A stretch of DNA of 64,000 bases from JANLVJ01 sp031363945 (GTDB lineage: Bacteria > Bacteroidota > Bacteroidia > Sphingobacteriales > Sphingobacteriaceae), in NCBI GenBank assembly GCA_031363945.1, contig JANLVJ010000065.1, positions 170,523 to 234,522 of the forward strand, read 5' to 3'. A model generated the notes under the pieces. It was not told the DNA's origin. It ran no database searches and saw only the letters and a list, made by a program, of their open reading frames with translations. This document shows positions 27,100-36,410 of the stretch, piece after piece. The position numbers and the translations under genes are program-made. Position 1 is the stretch's first letter. Each line of letters starts with the position of its first letter.

Positions 27100-27690
27100 T
27101 TATTGATTCAATAGAGTGGTTTCTTTTCTGATGATTTCAAGAACTCGAAAATCTGATCTTAGATCAGAAAAAAGCAAGGGATTACTTTGCTCCTTTTCAT
27201 GTGAATTAATGACAAGAACCATCCATAATACATCATGCCAGCTGCTATTTTTATAACCAATTTTATTAAAAAGCGCAAACTCGCTAAAACCTAAACGTTC
27301 ATGCAGACAGATACTTTTAGAATTTGGCACTGTAATCAAGGCATAAATATTTACAATGCCCTGAATTTTTAATATGGCTATCATAGCCTGATATAAATGC
27401 TTTGCAACTCCCCTACCCTGGGCATCAGGTGAAACATAGACAGATGATTCTACTGACCATTGGTAAGCTATACGGTCACGATGTTTAGCAGAATAGGCAT
27501 AGCCCAAAATTATTCCCTCTTCTTCACAAATCAACCAGGGAAAGCCATTAATAACTATTTTTAAACGGTTCTCAAATTCGGTACGGGCAGGTACGACTGT
27601 TTCAAAGGTAATGGCTGAGTCTGCTATATACGGTTCATAAATCAAAAGCATCTGAGGTACATCCTGGGGTGCAGCGTAGCGTATTATCAT
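27100..27690 (-). CDS. GNAT acetyltransferase, phosphinothricin acetyltransferase-like
   Basis: 196 aa. IRYAAPQDVPQMLLIYEPYI is the usual start of the PAT subfamily. SSVYVSPDAQGRGVAKHLYQ holds the acetyl-CoA pyrophosphate loop (Q/R-x-x-G-x-G/A), and PNSKSICLHERLGF and KIGYKNSSWHDVLWM follow. It acetylates an amine, in relatives phosphinothricin or methionine sulfoximine; the natural substrate is uncertain. It carries about 25 extra residues at the C-terminus compared with the usual 170. Confidence 0.85.
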   Translation of the reverse strand: MIIRYAAPQDVPQMLLIYEPYIADSAITFETVVPARTEFENRLKIVINGFPWLICEEEGIILGYAYSAKHRDRIAYQWSVESSVYVSPDAQGRGVAKHLYQAMIAILKIQGIVNIYALITVPNSKSICLHERLGFSEFALFNKIGYKNSSWHDVLWMVLVINSHEKEQSNPLLFSDLRSDFRVLEIIRKETTLLNQ

Positions 27691-27884
27691 AGTTTTAAAA
27701 AAATTAAAGGAAATAATTACGGGGTTCTTTTAATAATAGAAAAATTAAGCGGCAGAGAAGTTGACTTTCAGCCAGGCTTCGCCAAATGGCTTGTATGGTA
27801 ATACGTTAAAATTAAATTCGTATTCAGTTAACTTGAATCACTGTTATATTTTTTGTTTTACTTTTTTTAAGTTAGAAGAATTAG

Positions 27885-27892
27885 TAATTTTG
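27885..27892 (+). promoter_or_regulatory. Possible -7 box for tRNA-Lys
   Basis: TAATTTTG fits the Bacteroidota -7 consensus TAnnTTTG, 51 bases before the mature tRNA. No TTG -33 box stands at the right spacing, so this is weak. The rest of the 27691-27943 gap shows nothing else. Confidence 0.35.
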
Positions 27893-27943
27893 ATGTTCAA
27901 CAAACAATTGAATAGAGAGTTATTAATTATTAATAAGATTACT

Positions 27944-28016
27944 GACTCCTTAGCTCAGCTGGTAGAGCAAAAGACTCTTAATCTTTGGGTCCAGGGTTCG
28001 ATCCCCTGAGGGGTCA
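27944..28016 (+). tRNA. tRNA-Lys (anticodon CTT)
   Basis: A full cloverleaf can be drawn: acceptor GACTCCT with AGGGGTC, D stem GCTC/GAGC, anticodon stem AAAGA/TCTTT with loop CTCTTAA (CTT at 34-36), and T arm CAGGG-TTCGATC-CCCTG. Discriminator A at 28016. CCA is not encoded. Confidence 0.95.
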
Positions 28017-28020
28017 CTTA

Positions 28021-28047
28021 AGCCACTTGAAAAAGTGGCTTTTTTTA
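28021..28047 (+). terminator. Terminator of tRNA-Lys
   Basis: AGCCACTT pairs with AAGTGGCT around GAAA and is followed by seven T, starting four bases after the tRNA. Confidence 0.93.
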
Positions 28048-28104
28048 TACCTAAAAGTTAGAAAAGAAATTTAGTTTAATCGTCCAGCTCTTTGGTAAGC
28101 TGAA

Positions 28105-28797
28105 TTACAATGGTTTTATTAATTGTTCCGCAATTCTCTTTAAATCTTGTCCGGTAAAGTCATGAACTGGTGACAAAGGATAGATTGATTGGCCATTACG
28201 TTCAATAAAAGCTGTAACTAAGCCTGCTTTTTTTGCTCCCGCTAAATCCCAGGCATGTGCTGCAATCATAATACAATCTTCGGGCATGACACCCAGATTT
28301 TGGGCAGCACCAAGATATGTTTTGGGGTGAGGTTTAAAAACCTTAAATTCATCGACACTGTAAATCTGCTGAAAGAAAGTATCAATGCCAGCATACTTAA
28401 TTTGCTCTTTTGCAGCAGGCAGACTAGAATTTGTCAGGGCGAACATCCTATATCCAGCATTCTGAAGCATAGTTAGACCGTCTATCACGTCAGTATGGGC
28501 AGGTAATTCAGTCATCATTTTAATAATACATTCAGCTTTGTAATCAGTAAAGGATTTTTTAAAATTCCTGGCCACCATCAACAGGGTAGCTTTGCCGATT
28601 TCCCCGAATGTATGATAAGTACCACTAATGGTTTCAACCAGTGAATAGTGTAACAAGGTAGAAAACCAGATACTAAATGCTGCTTCAGAACCAAGTGCCT
28701 CATTGATTGAGATCCTGATTTTTGACAAATCTAATAATGTCTCATTTACATCAAAAATTAAAACTTTGGTTTTAGGAGGCATCTCATTTTTATCCAA
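28105..28797 (-). CDS. HAD hydrolase, haloacid dehalogenase type II-like
   Basis: 230 aa. The nucleophile Asp is in VLIFDVNETLLDLSKI, the form typical of L-2-haloacid dehalogenases. MFALTNSS gives motif II, FKPHPKTYLGAAQNL motif III and MIAAHAWDLAGAKKAGL motif IV. Relatives include dehalogenases and phosphatases, so the substrate is not certain. It converges with tRNA-Lys and its terminator and has no operon partner. Confidence 0.87.
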   Translation of the reverse strand: MDKNEMPPKTKVLIFDVNETLLDLSKIRISINEALGSEAAFSIWFSTLLHYSLVETISGTYHTFGEIGKATLLMVARNFKKSFTDYKAECIIKMMTELPAHTDVIDGLTMLQNAGYRMFALTNSSLPAAKEQIKYAGIDTFFQQIYSVDEFKVFKPHPKTYLGAAQNLGVMPEDCIMIAAHAWDLAGAKKAGLVTAFIERNGQSIYPLSPVHDFTGQDLKRIAEQLIKPL

Positions 28798-28977
28798 ATT
28801 ACTTCAAATGTTTAAGATAACCTAAAATTCTAAAGAGGTGTTCAGCCTGCCTTGTTCAGCGATTGTTAGATTTGCTGTACCCTTTCATGATTCGTAATTA
28901 CCACGGTATTTAAACCCGTCTAAATCAATTTATAGCCAACCATTTCATTCTTTATTCTGTTATCTAAAAAAAAGTTT

Positions 28978-29781
28978 ATGTCTAGAATTTTTATAACTGG
29001 TTCAGCAGATGGCCTTGGGCAAATGGCTGCAGATTTATTAATTAAAGCCGGTAACCAGGTTGTATTACATGCCAGAAATAATGAAAGAGCTGAACATGCA
29101 CTAAAGGCCATACCTGAGGCAGAATCAGTGCTTACAGGTGATTTAAGTTCTATTGCAGAAACAATAAAACTGGCAGAAGAAGTAAATAAATTTGGTTTCT
29201 TTGATGCGGTCATACACAATGCAGGAGTCGGCTATAAAGAAGCTACTCGAATAAACACCATTGATAACTTGTCGCATATATTTGCAGTTAACAGCCTTGC
29301 CCCGTACCTGCTGACCTGTCTGATTCATAAACCTAAAAGATTAGTCTATTTAAGCTCGGCATTACACCGTGATGGTGATATAAGTTTAAAAGACTTAAAT
29401 TGGAAAAGTAGACCATGGAATGGGTTAAAAGCCTATTCTGATTCTAAACTTCATGATTTGATTCTTGCATTTGCAGTTGCCAGACTATGGCCTGATGTAT
29501 ATTCAAATGCTGTTGAACCTGGCTGGGTGAGTACCCGGATGGGTGGCCTTGGGGCAACAGACAACCTTCAGGAAGGCCCCGTCACACAGGCATGGCTTGC
29601 AGGGGGGGCCGATGTGGCTGCTGATGTTTCAGGAAAATATCTTTATCACCAGGAAATTGGTAAATTTTCTGAGGCGGCAAATGATATTGAGCTTCAGGAA
29701 AAATTTCTAGCTGAATGTGAAAAGATTTCAGGTATCAAACTTGCCGTTTCATTCCCAGCTAACTCTTTCTTTAGAAGTTAG
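28978..29781 (+). CDS. SDR family NAD(P)-dependent oxidoreductase
   Basis: 267 aa. The Rossmann glycine motif is in IFITGSADGLGQMAADLL, then VIHNAGVGYKEA (NAG), RLVYLSSALHR (Ser) and AYSDSKLHDL (Tyr-x3-Lys), so the catalytic set is complete. AVEPGWVSTRMGG follows. The substrate cannot be told. A second dehydrogenase gene follows after 53 bases. Confidence 0.87.
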   Translation: MSRIFITGSADGLGQMAADLLIKAGNQVVLHARNNERAEHALKAIPEAESVLTGDLSSIAETIKLAEEVNKFGFFDAVIHNAGVGYKEATRINTIDNLSHIFAVNSLAPYLLTCLIHKPKRLVYLSSALHRDGDISLKDLNWKSRPWNGLKAYSDSKLHDLILAFAVARLWPDVYSNAVEPGWVSTRMGGLGATDNLQEGPVTQAWLAGGADVAADVSGKYLYHQEIGKFSEAANDIELQEKFLAECEKISGIKLAVSFPANSFFRS

Positions 29782-29834
29782 TTTACTAAAAAAGAGATAA
29801 TCAGAAATAATTATTTAAAATTCATTCAGTAATT

Positions 29835-30701
29835 ATGACAAACACAGTAAAAGTTGGCTTTATCGGCCTTGGAAATATGGGTATCCCGATGGCTTGTCAA
29901 TTACTTAAGGCTGGCTACCCGGTACTGGTTTATAATCGGAATAAAAATAAAGAAGAAACAGTAGTGGCTGCTGGTGCTGATAAGACGTCTAGTACCGCTG
30001 ATGTAATGAAAAGATCTGATGTTGTCATCATAATGGTCACAGATGATGCAGCTATAATTGAAATATTTACAGGAGAGCAAGGCTTACTCACGCCAGCAGT
30101 AACAGATAGATATATTATCAATATGAGTACCGTATCTCCCGAAGTAAGTCGTAAAATGGCGGCTCTGTGTGAATCTGCAGGGAACCATTATGTTGATGCA
30201 CCTGTTTCTGGTAGTGTAAAACAAGCCCAGGACGGTCAGCTGGTTATTATGGTTGGAGCAGAAGCGGATGTTTTTGATGCAGTAAAGCCAATTCTTGGGG
30301 CAATGGGAAAATTAGTTTTACGGGTTGGCCCTACCGGTGCTGGTAATACTGTTAAACTAGCTATAAATACTTTACTGGCAATCCAGGCTCAGGGCCTTGC
30401 CGAAACGATTAATTTCGCCAATCAGCAAGGTATAAAAACTGAAGATCTGCTTATCCTTATCAACAATAGCGCAATTGGTACTGTATTCGGGAAAATTAAA
30501 GGTGAGGCCATCATGCAGGATAATTTCAATGCTGCCTTTACCTTAAAAAATATTATCAAAGACCTGCGTCTGGCAAAAGATCTTGGTTTAAATAGCCCCT
30601 TAGCAAATACCGCAAATAATAGCTTTCAGCAAGCTGAAGCAACATATGGTAATGAAGATATAATTGCAATTATTAAAGCGTTAAAGCATGATCAGCAATG
30701 A
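29835..30701 (+). CDS. 3-hydroxyisobutyrate dehydrogenase family oxidoreductase
   Basis: 288 aa. KVGFIGLGNMGIPMACQLLK is the NAD(P) fold of the beta-hydroxyacid dehydrogenases, YVDAPVSGSVKQAQDGQL the substrate-binding signature, and GAGNTVKLAINTLLA carries the catalytic Lys. DLRLAKDLGLNSPLANTA in the all-helical C-terminal domain also fits. Candidates are 3-hydroxyisobutyrate, tartronate semialdehyde or glyoxylate/succinic semialdehyde reductase; the sequence alone does not choose. Confidence 0.9.
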   Translation: MTNTVKVGFIGLGNMGIPMACQLLKAGYPVLVYNRNKNKEETVVAAGADKTSSTADVMKRSDVVIIMVTDDAAIIEIFTGEQGLLTPAVTDRYIINMSTVSPEVSRKMAALCESAGNHYVDAPVSGSVKQAQDGQLVIMVGAEADVFDAVKPILGAMGKLVLRVGPTGAGNTVKLAINTLLAIQAQGLAETINFANQQGIKTEDLLILINNSAIGTVFGKIKGEAIMQDNFNAAFTLKNIIKDLRLAKDLGLNSPLANTANNSFQQAEATYGNEDIIAIIKALKHDQQ

Positions 30702-30850
30702 GTAAATCGAATATAAATTGAGAACATAACAGCGTTTTTCATGAGGTATTAGTTTCGCCATGCAAACTTGAACCACTTGAGAGATTACCTTCATCTGAAA
30801 TATATAATTATTTCTTAAAACTTTAAATTTTCTAAATCAAGAAGCACAAA

Positions 30851-32248
30851 ATGACGCTAATCTATCTTTTGCTAGGCTTGATCATTTTATTGCAGGCTTT
30901 CAGCCTTTTCAAAAATAAACACCAATCTACTAATGAAGCATTAACGGCTATCATTCAATTGCCTTTAGCGTCTATTGAAAAAGAAATTAACCGTGTAGAG
31001 TTTTCGGTTAAAGAAGAATTGAGGGCCAATAGGGCTGAAAGTACACAGCTGGCCGGGCAAAGCAGAAGAGAACTGAATGAGTCACTCGAATCGTTTCGAA
31101 ATGGACTAAATACCAGTTTGCGTGATTTTTCAGACCGACAGCGTGAAAATTTTTCTGATCTGAATAAAAATCAGGAAAGTCAGAACAGATCATTGTCTGA
31201 AAGGATACTCGAGATGAAAGTTGCAACAGAAGGCAGCTTAAAAGAATTACAGGTTGATAATGCGCGTAAACTTGATGAAATGAGAGCCACTGTTGATGAA
31301 AAGCTACAAAAAACGCTTGAATCAAGGCTCAGTGAATCATTCAAACAGGTAAGTGAAAGATTAGAAGCAGTGCATAAAGGTTTAGGTGATATGCAACAAC
31401 TTGCAACTGGGGTAGGCGATTTAAAGAAGGTTCTCTCAAATGTTAAAACCAGGGGAATGCTAGGTGAATATCAGCTTGAAAATCTGCTTGAGCAAATCCT
31501 GACTACTGAACAATATGCAAAGAATGTTAAACCAAGGCCTGGCTCGAATGCTATTGTTGAGTTTGCAATAAAATTGCCAGGCAATGAAGATAAGAAGATG
31601 CCTGTCTGGTTGCCAATAGATGCTAAGTTTCCAAAAGAAGATTTTGAACATTTACTGCATGCATACGATAGTGCAGATTTGATGACTATTGAAGAATGCC
31701 GCAAAATATTTATCAGGGGTATCCGAAAATGTGCAGCTGACATAAGTTCAAAATATATAGAGTCACCTTATACTACTGACTTTGCACTTTTATTTCTGCC
31801 ATTTGAAAGTCTTTATGCCGAAGTGTTGAGAACACCTGGCCTGTTTGAGTCAATTCAGCGGGAATACAAAATTATAATTACAGGACCTACGACATTATCA
31901 GCATTATTAAGCAGTCTTCAGATGGGTTTCAGAACCCTAGCTATAGAGAAAAGGTCATCAGAAGTTTGGAATATGCTTTCTTCTGTCAAAAGCGAATTTG
32001 GTAAATTTGGTATAGCTTTACAAAAAACCAAGAAGAAACTTCAGGAAGCCAGCAATGTTATCGAAGAAGCAGAGGGGAGGTCAAGACAGGTAGAAAAAAA
32101 GCTTCAAAATGTACAATTATTGCCTGAACATGAAATCGCCTCAACTTTGCCAAACAGTTTAAACGAACTTGAACCAGATACAGCTATAAAAGAAGCTGAT
32201 CAGAAGATAGATAAGACTAATAGCAATTCCTTTCTAGGTTTTAAATAA
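30851..32248 (+). CDS. rmuC: DNA recombination protein RmuC
   Basis: 465 aa. An N-terminal membrane anchor (IYLLLGLIILLQAFSLF) is followed by a long coiled coil (about residues 40-190) and the RmuC nuclease-like core: GDLKKVLSNVKTRGMLGEYQ, LPIDAKFPKEDFEHL, SSKYIESPYTTDFALLFLPF and GPTTLSALLSSLQMGFRTLA. A second coiled coil lies near the end. RmuC limits DNA inversions at short inverted repeats; its biochemistry is poorly known. It is probably monocistronic or shares a transcript with gapN, 52 bases downstream. Confidence 0.95.
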   Translation: MTLIYLLLGLIILLQAFSLFKNKHQSTNEALTAIIQLPLASIEKEINRVEFSVKEELRANRAESTQLAGQSRRELNESLESFRNGLNTSLRDFSDRQRENFSDLNKNQESQNRSLSERILEMKVATEGSLKELQVDNARKLDEMRATVDEKLQKTLESRLSESFKQVSERLEAVHKGLGDMQQLATGVGDLKKVLSNVKTRGMLGEYQLENLLEQILTTEQYAKNVKPRPGSNAIVEFAIKLPGNEDKKMPVWLPIDAKFPKEDFEHLLHAYDSADLMTIEECRKIFIRGIRKCAADISSKYIESPYTTDFALLFLPFESLYAEVLRTPGLFESIQREYKIIITGPTTLSALLSSLQMGFRTLAIEKRSSEVWNMLSSVKSEFGKFGIALQKTKKKLQEASNVIEEAEGRSRQVEKKLQNVQLLPEHEIASTLPNSLNELEPDTAIKEADQKIDKTNSNSFLGFK

Positions 32249-32300
32249 ATATTAATTAGTTTTTAAAACTTAACAGCTTGTTCAAAGTTTATAACACACC

Positions 32301-33941
32301 ATGGAAATAATTGATACTCAAAAGAATTCATTAGCCTCTATTTTTCCCGATGAAGGAAAAGTACCAGATGCCCAGGTTTTGGACGCTCCTGTTCATCAGC
32401 GTGAAATTCTCATCGATGGTAAAATACGTACCTGGGAAGGACCAGTTCAAGCTGTATTTTCACCTATTTGTTTGCGAAACGAAGATGGCAAACTCAACAA
32501 GGTTGAAATCGGAAGTTATCCCCTAGCGACTGAAAACGAAGCCAGCGAGGCACTTGATGCGGCTGTAAAGTCTTACGACTTTGGCCGTGGAGAATGGCCA
32601 ACGATGGGCGTTGAAAATAGAATAAAACATATTGAAGATTTCACCTTCAGAATGATTGGCTGTAAACAAGAAGTCGTCAAGCTAATAATGTGGGAAATCG
32701 GTAAATCGCTCGCTGATTCAGAGAAAGAATTTGATCGTACTGTTGAATATATAAATGCAACAATTGAAGCCTTAAAGCAAACTGATAATAAATCTTCTGG
32801 CTTTGAAATAGTTCAGGGTATAGCAGGTCAGATAAGACGATCACCTTTAGGAGTGGTTCTGTGTATGGGGCCTTTTAATTATCCCTTGAATGAAACCTTT
32901 ACTACTATGATCCCGGCGCTGATCATGGGCAACACGGTACTTTTTAAACCGCCCAAGTATGGAACTCTTTTATTCTGCCCACTGCTTACTGCATTTCGGG
33001 ATGCTTTTCCACCCGGTGTAGTGAATACTGTTTACGGGAGGGGAGCAAATGTAGTTCCCTTTTTAATGAGTTCGGGCAAAATAGATGTTCTTGCACTCAT
33101 CGGATCAAGTAAAGTTGCTGATCAGCTCATCAAATTGCATCCAAAAACAAATCGCCTTAGAACTATTCTAAGTCTTGATGCAAAAAATGCAGCTATTGTA
33201 CTAAGTCATGCAAATCTGGATGAAACGATAAAAGAATGTGTGCTAGGTGCATTAACGTTTAATGGACAAAGATGTACTGCTATAAAGATCATTTATGTTC
33301 ACCGCTCGATAGCAGATGATTTCATAAAAAGGCTGTCAAATGAGGTTAATAAAGTCAAGATTGGTATGCCTTGGGAAACAGGTGTACTTATAACCCCACT
33401 ACCAGAACCAACCAAGCCTGGATATTTAAAAGCCTGTATTGATGAGGCCATTGCACTGGGAGCTCGCATTTGTAATGAAGGAGGAGGAGAAATTGTTGAG
33501 ACGTTGGTAAAGCCTGCCATTATTTATCCGGTAGATTCACGGATGAAACTTTTTCGTGAAGAACAATTTGGCCCGGTAATTCCAGTAGTGGCTTTTGATA
33601 AATTAGAAGAACCTATTGACTACCTTATTCACTCTGACCATGGCCAGCAGGTAAGCATTTTTGGCACAGAACATGAAGAAATTGCCAGACTTATTGATCC
33701 TTTAGTCAATCTTGTCTGCAGGGTAAATATCAACTCTCAGTGCCAGCGGGGGCCAGATGTTTTTCCTTTCACAGGAAGAAAAGACTCTGCCGAAGGAACA
33801 CTTTCTGTTTCAGATGCTTTACGCTCATTTTCTATAAGATCGATGGTTGCCACAAAATTGAATATTCAGAACAAGCATATTTTCAATACAATTGTCCACG
33901 AAAACGAATCAAAATTTTTAAACACCCAGTTTATATTTTAA
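32301..33941 (+). CDS. gapN: NADP-dependent non-phosphorylating glyceraldehyde-3-phosphate dehydrogenase (GapN-like ALDH)
   Basis: 546 aa, aldehyde dehydrogenase superfamily. CMGPFNYPLNETFTTMIPAL and GNTVLFKPPKYG form the coenzyme site, and catalytic Cys is C325 in TFNGQRCTAIK. The segment that normally reads LELGGK is LSLDAK (S291, D293), so the usual general-base Glu is not there. Family resemblance is to the long GapN-like proteins of Bacteroidota, which oxidise glyceraldehyde 3-phosphate to 3-phosphoglycerate with NADP+. The exact substrate is inferred. Confidence 0.83.
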   Translation: MEIIDTQKNSLASIFPDEGKVPDAQVLDAPVHQREILIDGKIRTWEGPVQAVFSPICLRNEDGKLNKVEIGSYPLATENEASEALDAAVKSYDFGRGEWPTMGVENRIKHIEDFTFRMIGCKQEVVKLIMWEIGKSLADSEKEFDRTVEYINATIEALKQTDNKSSGFEIVQGIAGQIRRSPLGVVLCMGPFNYPLNETFTTMIPALIMGNTVLFKPPKYGTLLFCPLLTAFRDAFPPGVVNTVYGRGANVVPFLMSSGKIDVLALIGSSKVADQLIKLHPKTNRLRTILSLDAKNAAIVLSHANLDETIKECVLGALTFNGQRCTAIKIIYVHRSIADDFIKRLSNEVNKVKIGMPWETGVLITPLPEPTKPGYLKACIDEAIALGARICNEGGGEIVETLVKPAIIYPVDSRMKLFREEQFGPVIPVVAFDKLEEPIDYLIHSDHGQQVSIFGTEHEEIARLIDPLVNLVCRVNINSQCQRGPDVFPFTGRKDSAEGTLSVSDALRSFSIRSMVATKLNIQNKHIFNTIVHENESKFLNTQFIF

Positions 33942-33951
33942 CCCGAAAAAA

Positions 33952-34530
33952 ATGAAAACAATTGCATTTCTTTTTACAGCTATAATCAGTGTTGGTTTCT
34001 GTACTGCTTCACCAAAACCAACACCTAAAAAACATATCTTGGTACATCCATCGGCTCCATCAATTTACAGTTTTAAACTGCCATCTATCGATGGCCGGAT
34101 GATAGATTTGAACAAATACAAAGGTAAAAAAATACTGATCGTCAATACTGCCTCTAAATGTGGTTATACTCCTCAGTATGGTAAACTCCAGGCTTTACAT
34201 CAAAAAATGGGTGACAAACTGGTAATATTGGGTTTTCCAGCGAACAATTTTAATAGTCAGGAGCCTGGAAATAATAAAGAAATATCAGAATTTTGCACAA
34301 AAAACTATGGGGTAACATTTCAAATGTTTGAGAAATTATCAGTTCTTGGTTCCGACCAGAGCCCATTATACAAATGGCTTAGTACAAAAAGTGAAAATGG
34401 ATGGAATGATAAAGTACCAACCTGGAATTTCTGCAAGTACCTGATCAATGAAAAAGGTGTTCTTACTAATTTCTGGGAATCAAGTGTAGACCCAAATGGA
34501 TCTGAAATTGCCGCTGCGATAGCAAAATAA
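33952..34530 (+). CDS. Glutathione peroxidase family protein, exported
   Basis: 192 aa with an N-terminal signal (KTIAFLFTAIISVGFCTAS). The peroxidatic Cys is C70 in IVNTASKCGYTPQYGKL (Cys in place of selenocysteine). GFPANNFNSQEPGNN has Asn where the catalytic Gln of FPCNQF usually sits; WNFCKYLI keeps the Trp-Asn pair. It probably reduces hydroperoxides in the periplasm using a thioredoxin-like donor. It begins 10 bases after gapN, and a strong terminator follows. Confidence 0.9.
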   Translation: MKTIAFLFTAIISVGFCTASPKPTPKKHILVHPSAPSIYSFKLPSIDGRMIDLNKYKGKKILIVNTASKCGYTPQYGKLQALHQKMGDKLVILGFPANNFNSQEPGNNKEISEFCTKNYGVTFQMFEKLSVLGSDQSPLYKWLSTKSENGWNDKVPTWNFCKYLINEKGVLTNFWESSVDPNGSEIAAAIAK

Positions 34531-34545
34531 GATAAACCTGATTTC

Positions 34546-34592
34546 AAAAAGGGTTAAGAGGTTCCATTTATGGCATTTCTTAACCCTTTTTT
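34546..34592 (+). terminator. Terminator after the glutathione peroxidase gene
   Basis: AAAAAGGGTTAAG (34546-34558) pairs with CTTAACCCTTTTT (34579-34591) around a 20-base loop, with six T at the end, 15 bases after the stop. Confidence 0.87.
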
Positions 34593-34743
34593 ATGGATTT
34601 ATTTTAAACATGTTCCACTTTTTCGAAAAAGAAATTAGACGTTGTGAAATTGTTACATTAAAATAATTGTTTAGAGTTGACAGTGAAAACTGACACTTAA
34701 AAAATAGCGTATGTCATGAAAACGCAAACTAAACTTTAATGTC

Positions 34744-35460
34744 ATGAAAGAGAACCTTCTCGATGAAAATGAAATGGAGATACGGGAAAGCATAATGAAA
34801 ACCATCCCCCGTCGGAATTTCCTGAAAGTTGCTGGATTATCAACAGCAGCACTAGCAGTATTTGCAGTTACTTCTTGCAAGAAAACAAACACCGGCCCAT
34901 CTATGGGTGGTAAAGGTTTAAGCTTTGGAACAGGTGATATTGCTATTCTAAACTTTGCTTATGCTCTTGAGCAATTAGAAGCAGCCTTTTACACAAAGGT
35001 AATGCTGAACCCATATACGGGCATGTCAGCAGAAGAAAAAATGTACCTGGGTGATATTACAAAACACGAAGTTTTACACCGTGAATTTTTCAAGACTGTG
35101 CTTGCTGGCTCCGCGCTGCCAACTTTGACATTGGATTTAAGTTCAATTGACTTTACAAGCAAAACAAGTGTTATACAAGCTGCTTCAGCTTTTGAAGATC
35201 TAGGTGTACAGGCATACAATGGAGCAGGTCAATATCTGGTAACCCCAGCATATCTCGTGATTGCAGGTCAAATTGTTTCTGTAGAAGGTAGACATGCAGC
35301 TTACCTGAGAGATTTGAATAAGTATGGCTCGTTTGCTGATTCAACTATCCTTGACATGAATGCTTTAGAAATGTCAAAGAAACCTCAGGCTGTTATTGCA
35401 ATTGCAACTACAACATTTATCAAAACAAAATTAGACGCATCTACATTACCAAACTCTTAA
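34744..35460 (+). CDS. Ferritin-like domain lipoprotein, type A
   Basis: 238 aa. IPRRNFLKVAGLSTAALAVF is a Tat signal and VTSC a lipobox (C45), so the protein is probably an exported lipoprotein; the ATG at 34795 is an alternative start. The four-helix ferritin-like domain keeps a full carboxylate set: E76 and E79 (YALEQLEAAFY), E109 and H112 (KHEVLHREF), E151 (AFEDLGVQAY), E181 and H184 (VEGRHAAYL). This is the 'ferritin-like domain' family also called desiccation-related. A di-iron site is likely; its role is unknown. It is paired with type B, 10 bases downstream. Confidence 0.88.
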   Translation: MKENLLDENEMEIRESIMKTIPRRNFLKVAGLSTAALAVFAVTSCKKTNTGPSMGGKGLSFGTGDIAILNFAYALEQLEAAFYTKVMLNPYTGMSAEEKMYLGDITKHEVLHREFFKTVLAGSALPTLTLDLSSIDFTSKTSVIQAASAFEDLGVQAYNGAGQYLVTPAYLVIAGQIVSVEGRHAAYLRDLNKYGSFADSTILDMNALEMSKKPQAVIAIATTTFIKTKLDASTLPNS

Positions 35461-35470
35461 TTCTAAAGTC

Positions 35471-36310
35471 ATGAACTTCGACAAAATATTTAATCAGATT
35501 GAGGAAGTAGACCCAGAGGTCTTCGGCCGTATGGATACCCGCCGGTCAGCAATGAAAGAATTTGCAGGTATGGCAGGAAAAGTGGCAGTGGCAGCGATTC
35601 CGCTAATGCTCGGTTCAATGTTTAAGAAAGCATATGCTGGAGCCTCAATGCGCGGTCCACTTGATGTTCTTAATTTTGCTTTGACCCTTGAGTACCTTGA
35701 GTCAAATTTTTACAACATGGGGTACGCAAATTCTTCAATGATACCATCAGTTAACAGTGCAGGTATTGGAGATATTGTCGCTGATGAAGCTTCACACGTA
35801 AAATTTCTACAGACAGCCATTACAGGTGCAGGTGGAACACCCGTGGCTCAGTCAAGTTTCAAATATGATTTCACGGCTGGCGGAACGTTTAACGATGTAT
35901 TCACTAATTTTGATACTTTCCTTGCAGTAGCCCAGGCATTTGAAGATACAGGTGTCAGAGCTTACAAAGGACAGGCAGGATATCTTATCGGTACTGGCGC
36001 AATTTTAACGGCTGCTTTAAATATTCATTCAGTTGAAGCACGCCATGCATCACATATTCGTCAGATTCGTCACCTGCGTGGTGCTATGGTAAAACCATGG
36101 ATCACACTAGCACAAACAGGTATTAACAGCCCTGCTGTTAATGCTTCTTATGCAGGTGAAGATAATATAACCATTGCAGGAATGAATCTGGTAGGTATTA
36201 ATGGTCACTCAGAAATTGACGCCAATGCAGTTTCAGAAGCATTTGATGAAATTCTGTCGACAGATCAGGTTGTTGCAATTGCAAAAAACTTTATCACGCA
36301 GGGATTATAA
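35471..36310 (+). CDS. Ferritin-like domain protein, type B
   Basis: 279 aa. MDTRRSAMKEFAGMAGKVAV looks like a Tat signal ending near AYAGAS. Predicted metal ligands are E74 and E77 (LTLEYLESNFY), E106 and H109 (ADEASHVKFL), E158 (AFEDTGVRAY), E189 and H192 (VEARHASHI). The C-terminal region, INGHSEIDANAVSEAFDEIL, is conserved in the third gene too. It is cotranscribed with type A, and a strong terminator follows. The two may form a hetero-oligomer, an inference from pairing. Confidence 0.88.
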   Translation: MNFDKIFNQIEEVDPEVFGRMDTRRSAMKEFAGMAGKVAVAAIPLMLGSMFKKAYAGASMRGPLDVLNFALTLEYLESNFYNMGYANSSMIPSVNSAGIGDIVADEASHVKFLQTAITGAGGTPVAQSSFKYDFTAGGTFNDVFTNFDTFLAVAQAFEDTGVRAYKGQAGYLIGTGAILTAALNIHSVEARHASHIRQIRHLRGAMVKPWITLAQTGINSPAVNASYAGEDNITIAGMNLVGINGHSEIDANAVSEAFDEILSTDQVVAIAKNFITQGL

Positions 36311-36333
36311 TTGTAATTTCTTTTTCAATTTCT

Positions 36334-36366
36334 AAAGAAGGTACTCAAGAGAGTACCTTCTTTTTT
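36334..36366 (+). terminator. Terminator after the ferritin-like gene pair
   Basis: GAAGGTACTC pairs with GAGTACCTTC around AAGA, flanked by AAA and TTTTTT. It isolates the pair from the fused third copy. Confidence 0.93.
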
Positions 36367-36410
36367 GTTGGCATAATTTTCAATATTTTTGGGCTTATTG
36401 ATAACTATTG

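Noticed and set aside
27761..28009. 82-codon frame running into tRNA-Lys
   Set aside because: Its last third is the tRNA gene and the rest has no motif.
31008..31743. Minus-strand frames within rmuC
   Set aside because: Antisense to a long, well-supported coiled-coil and nuclease gene; no independent support.
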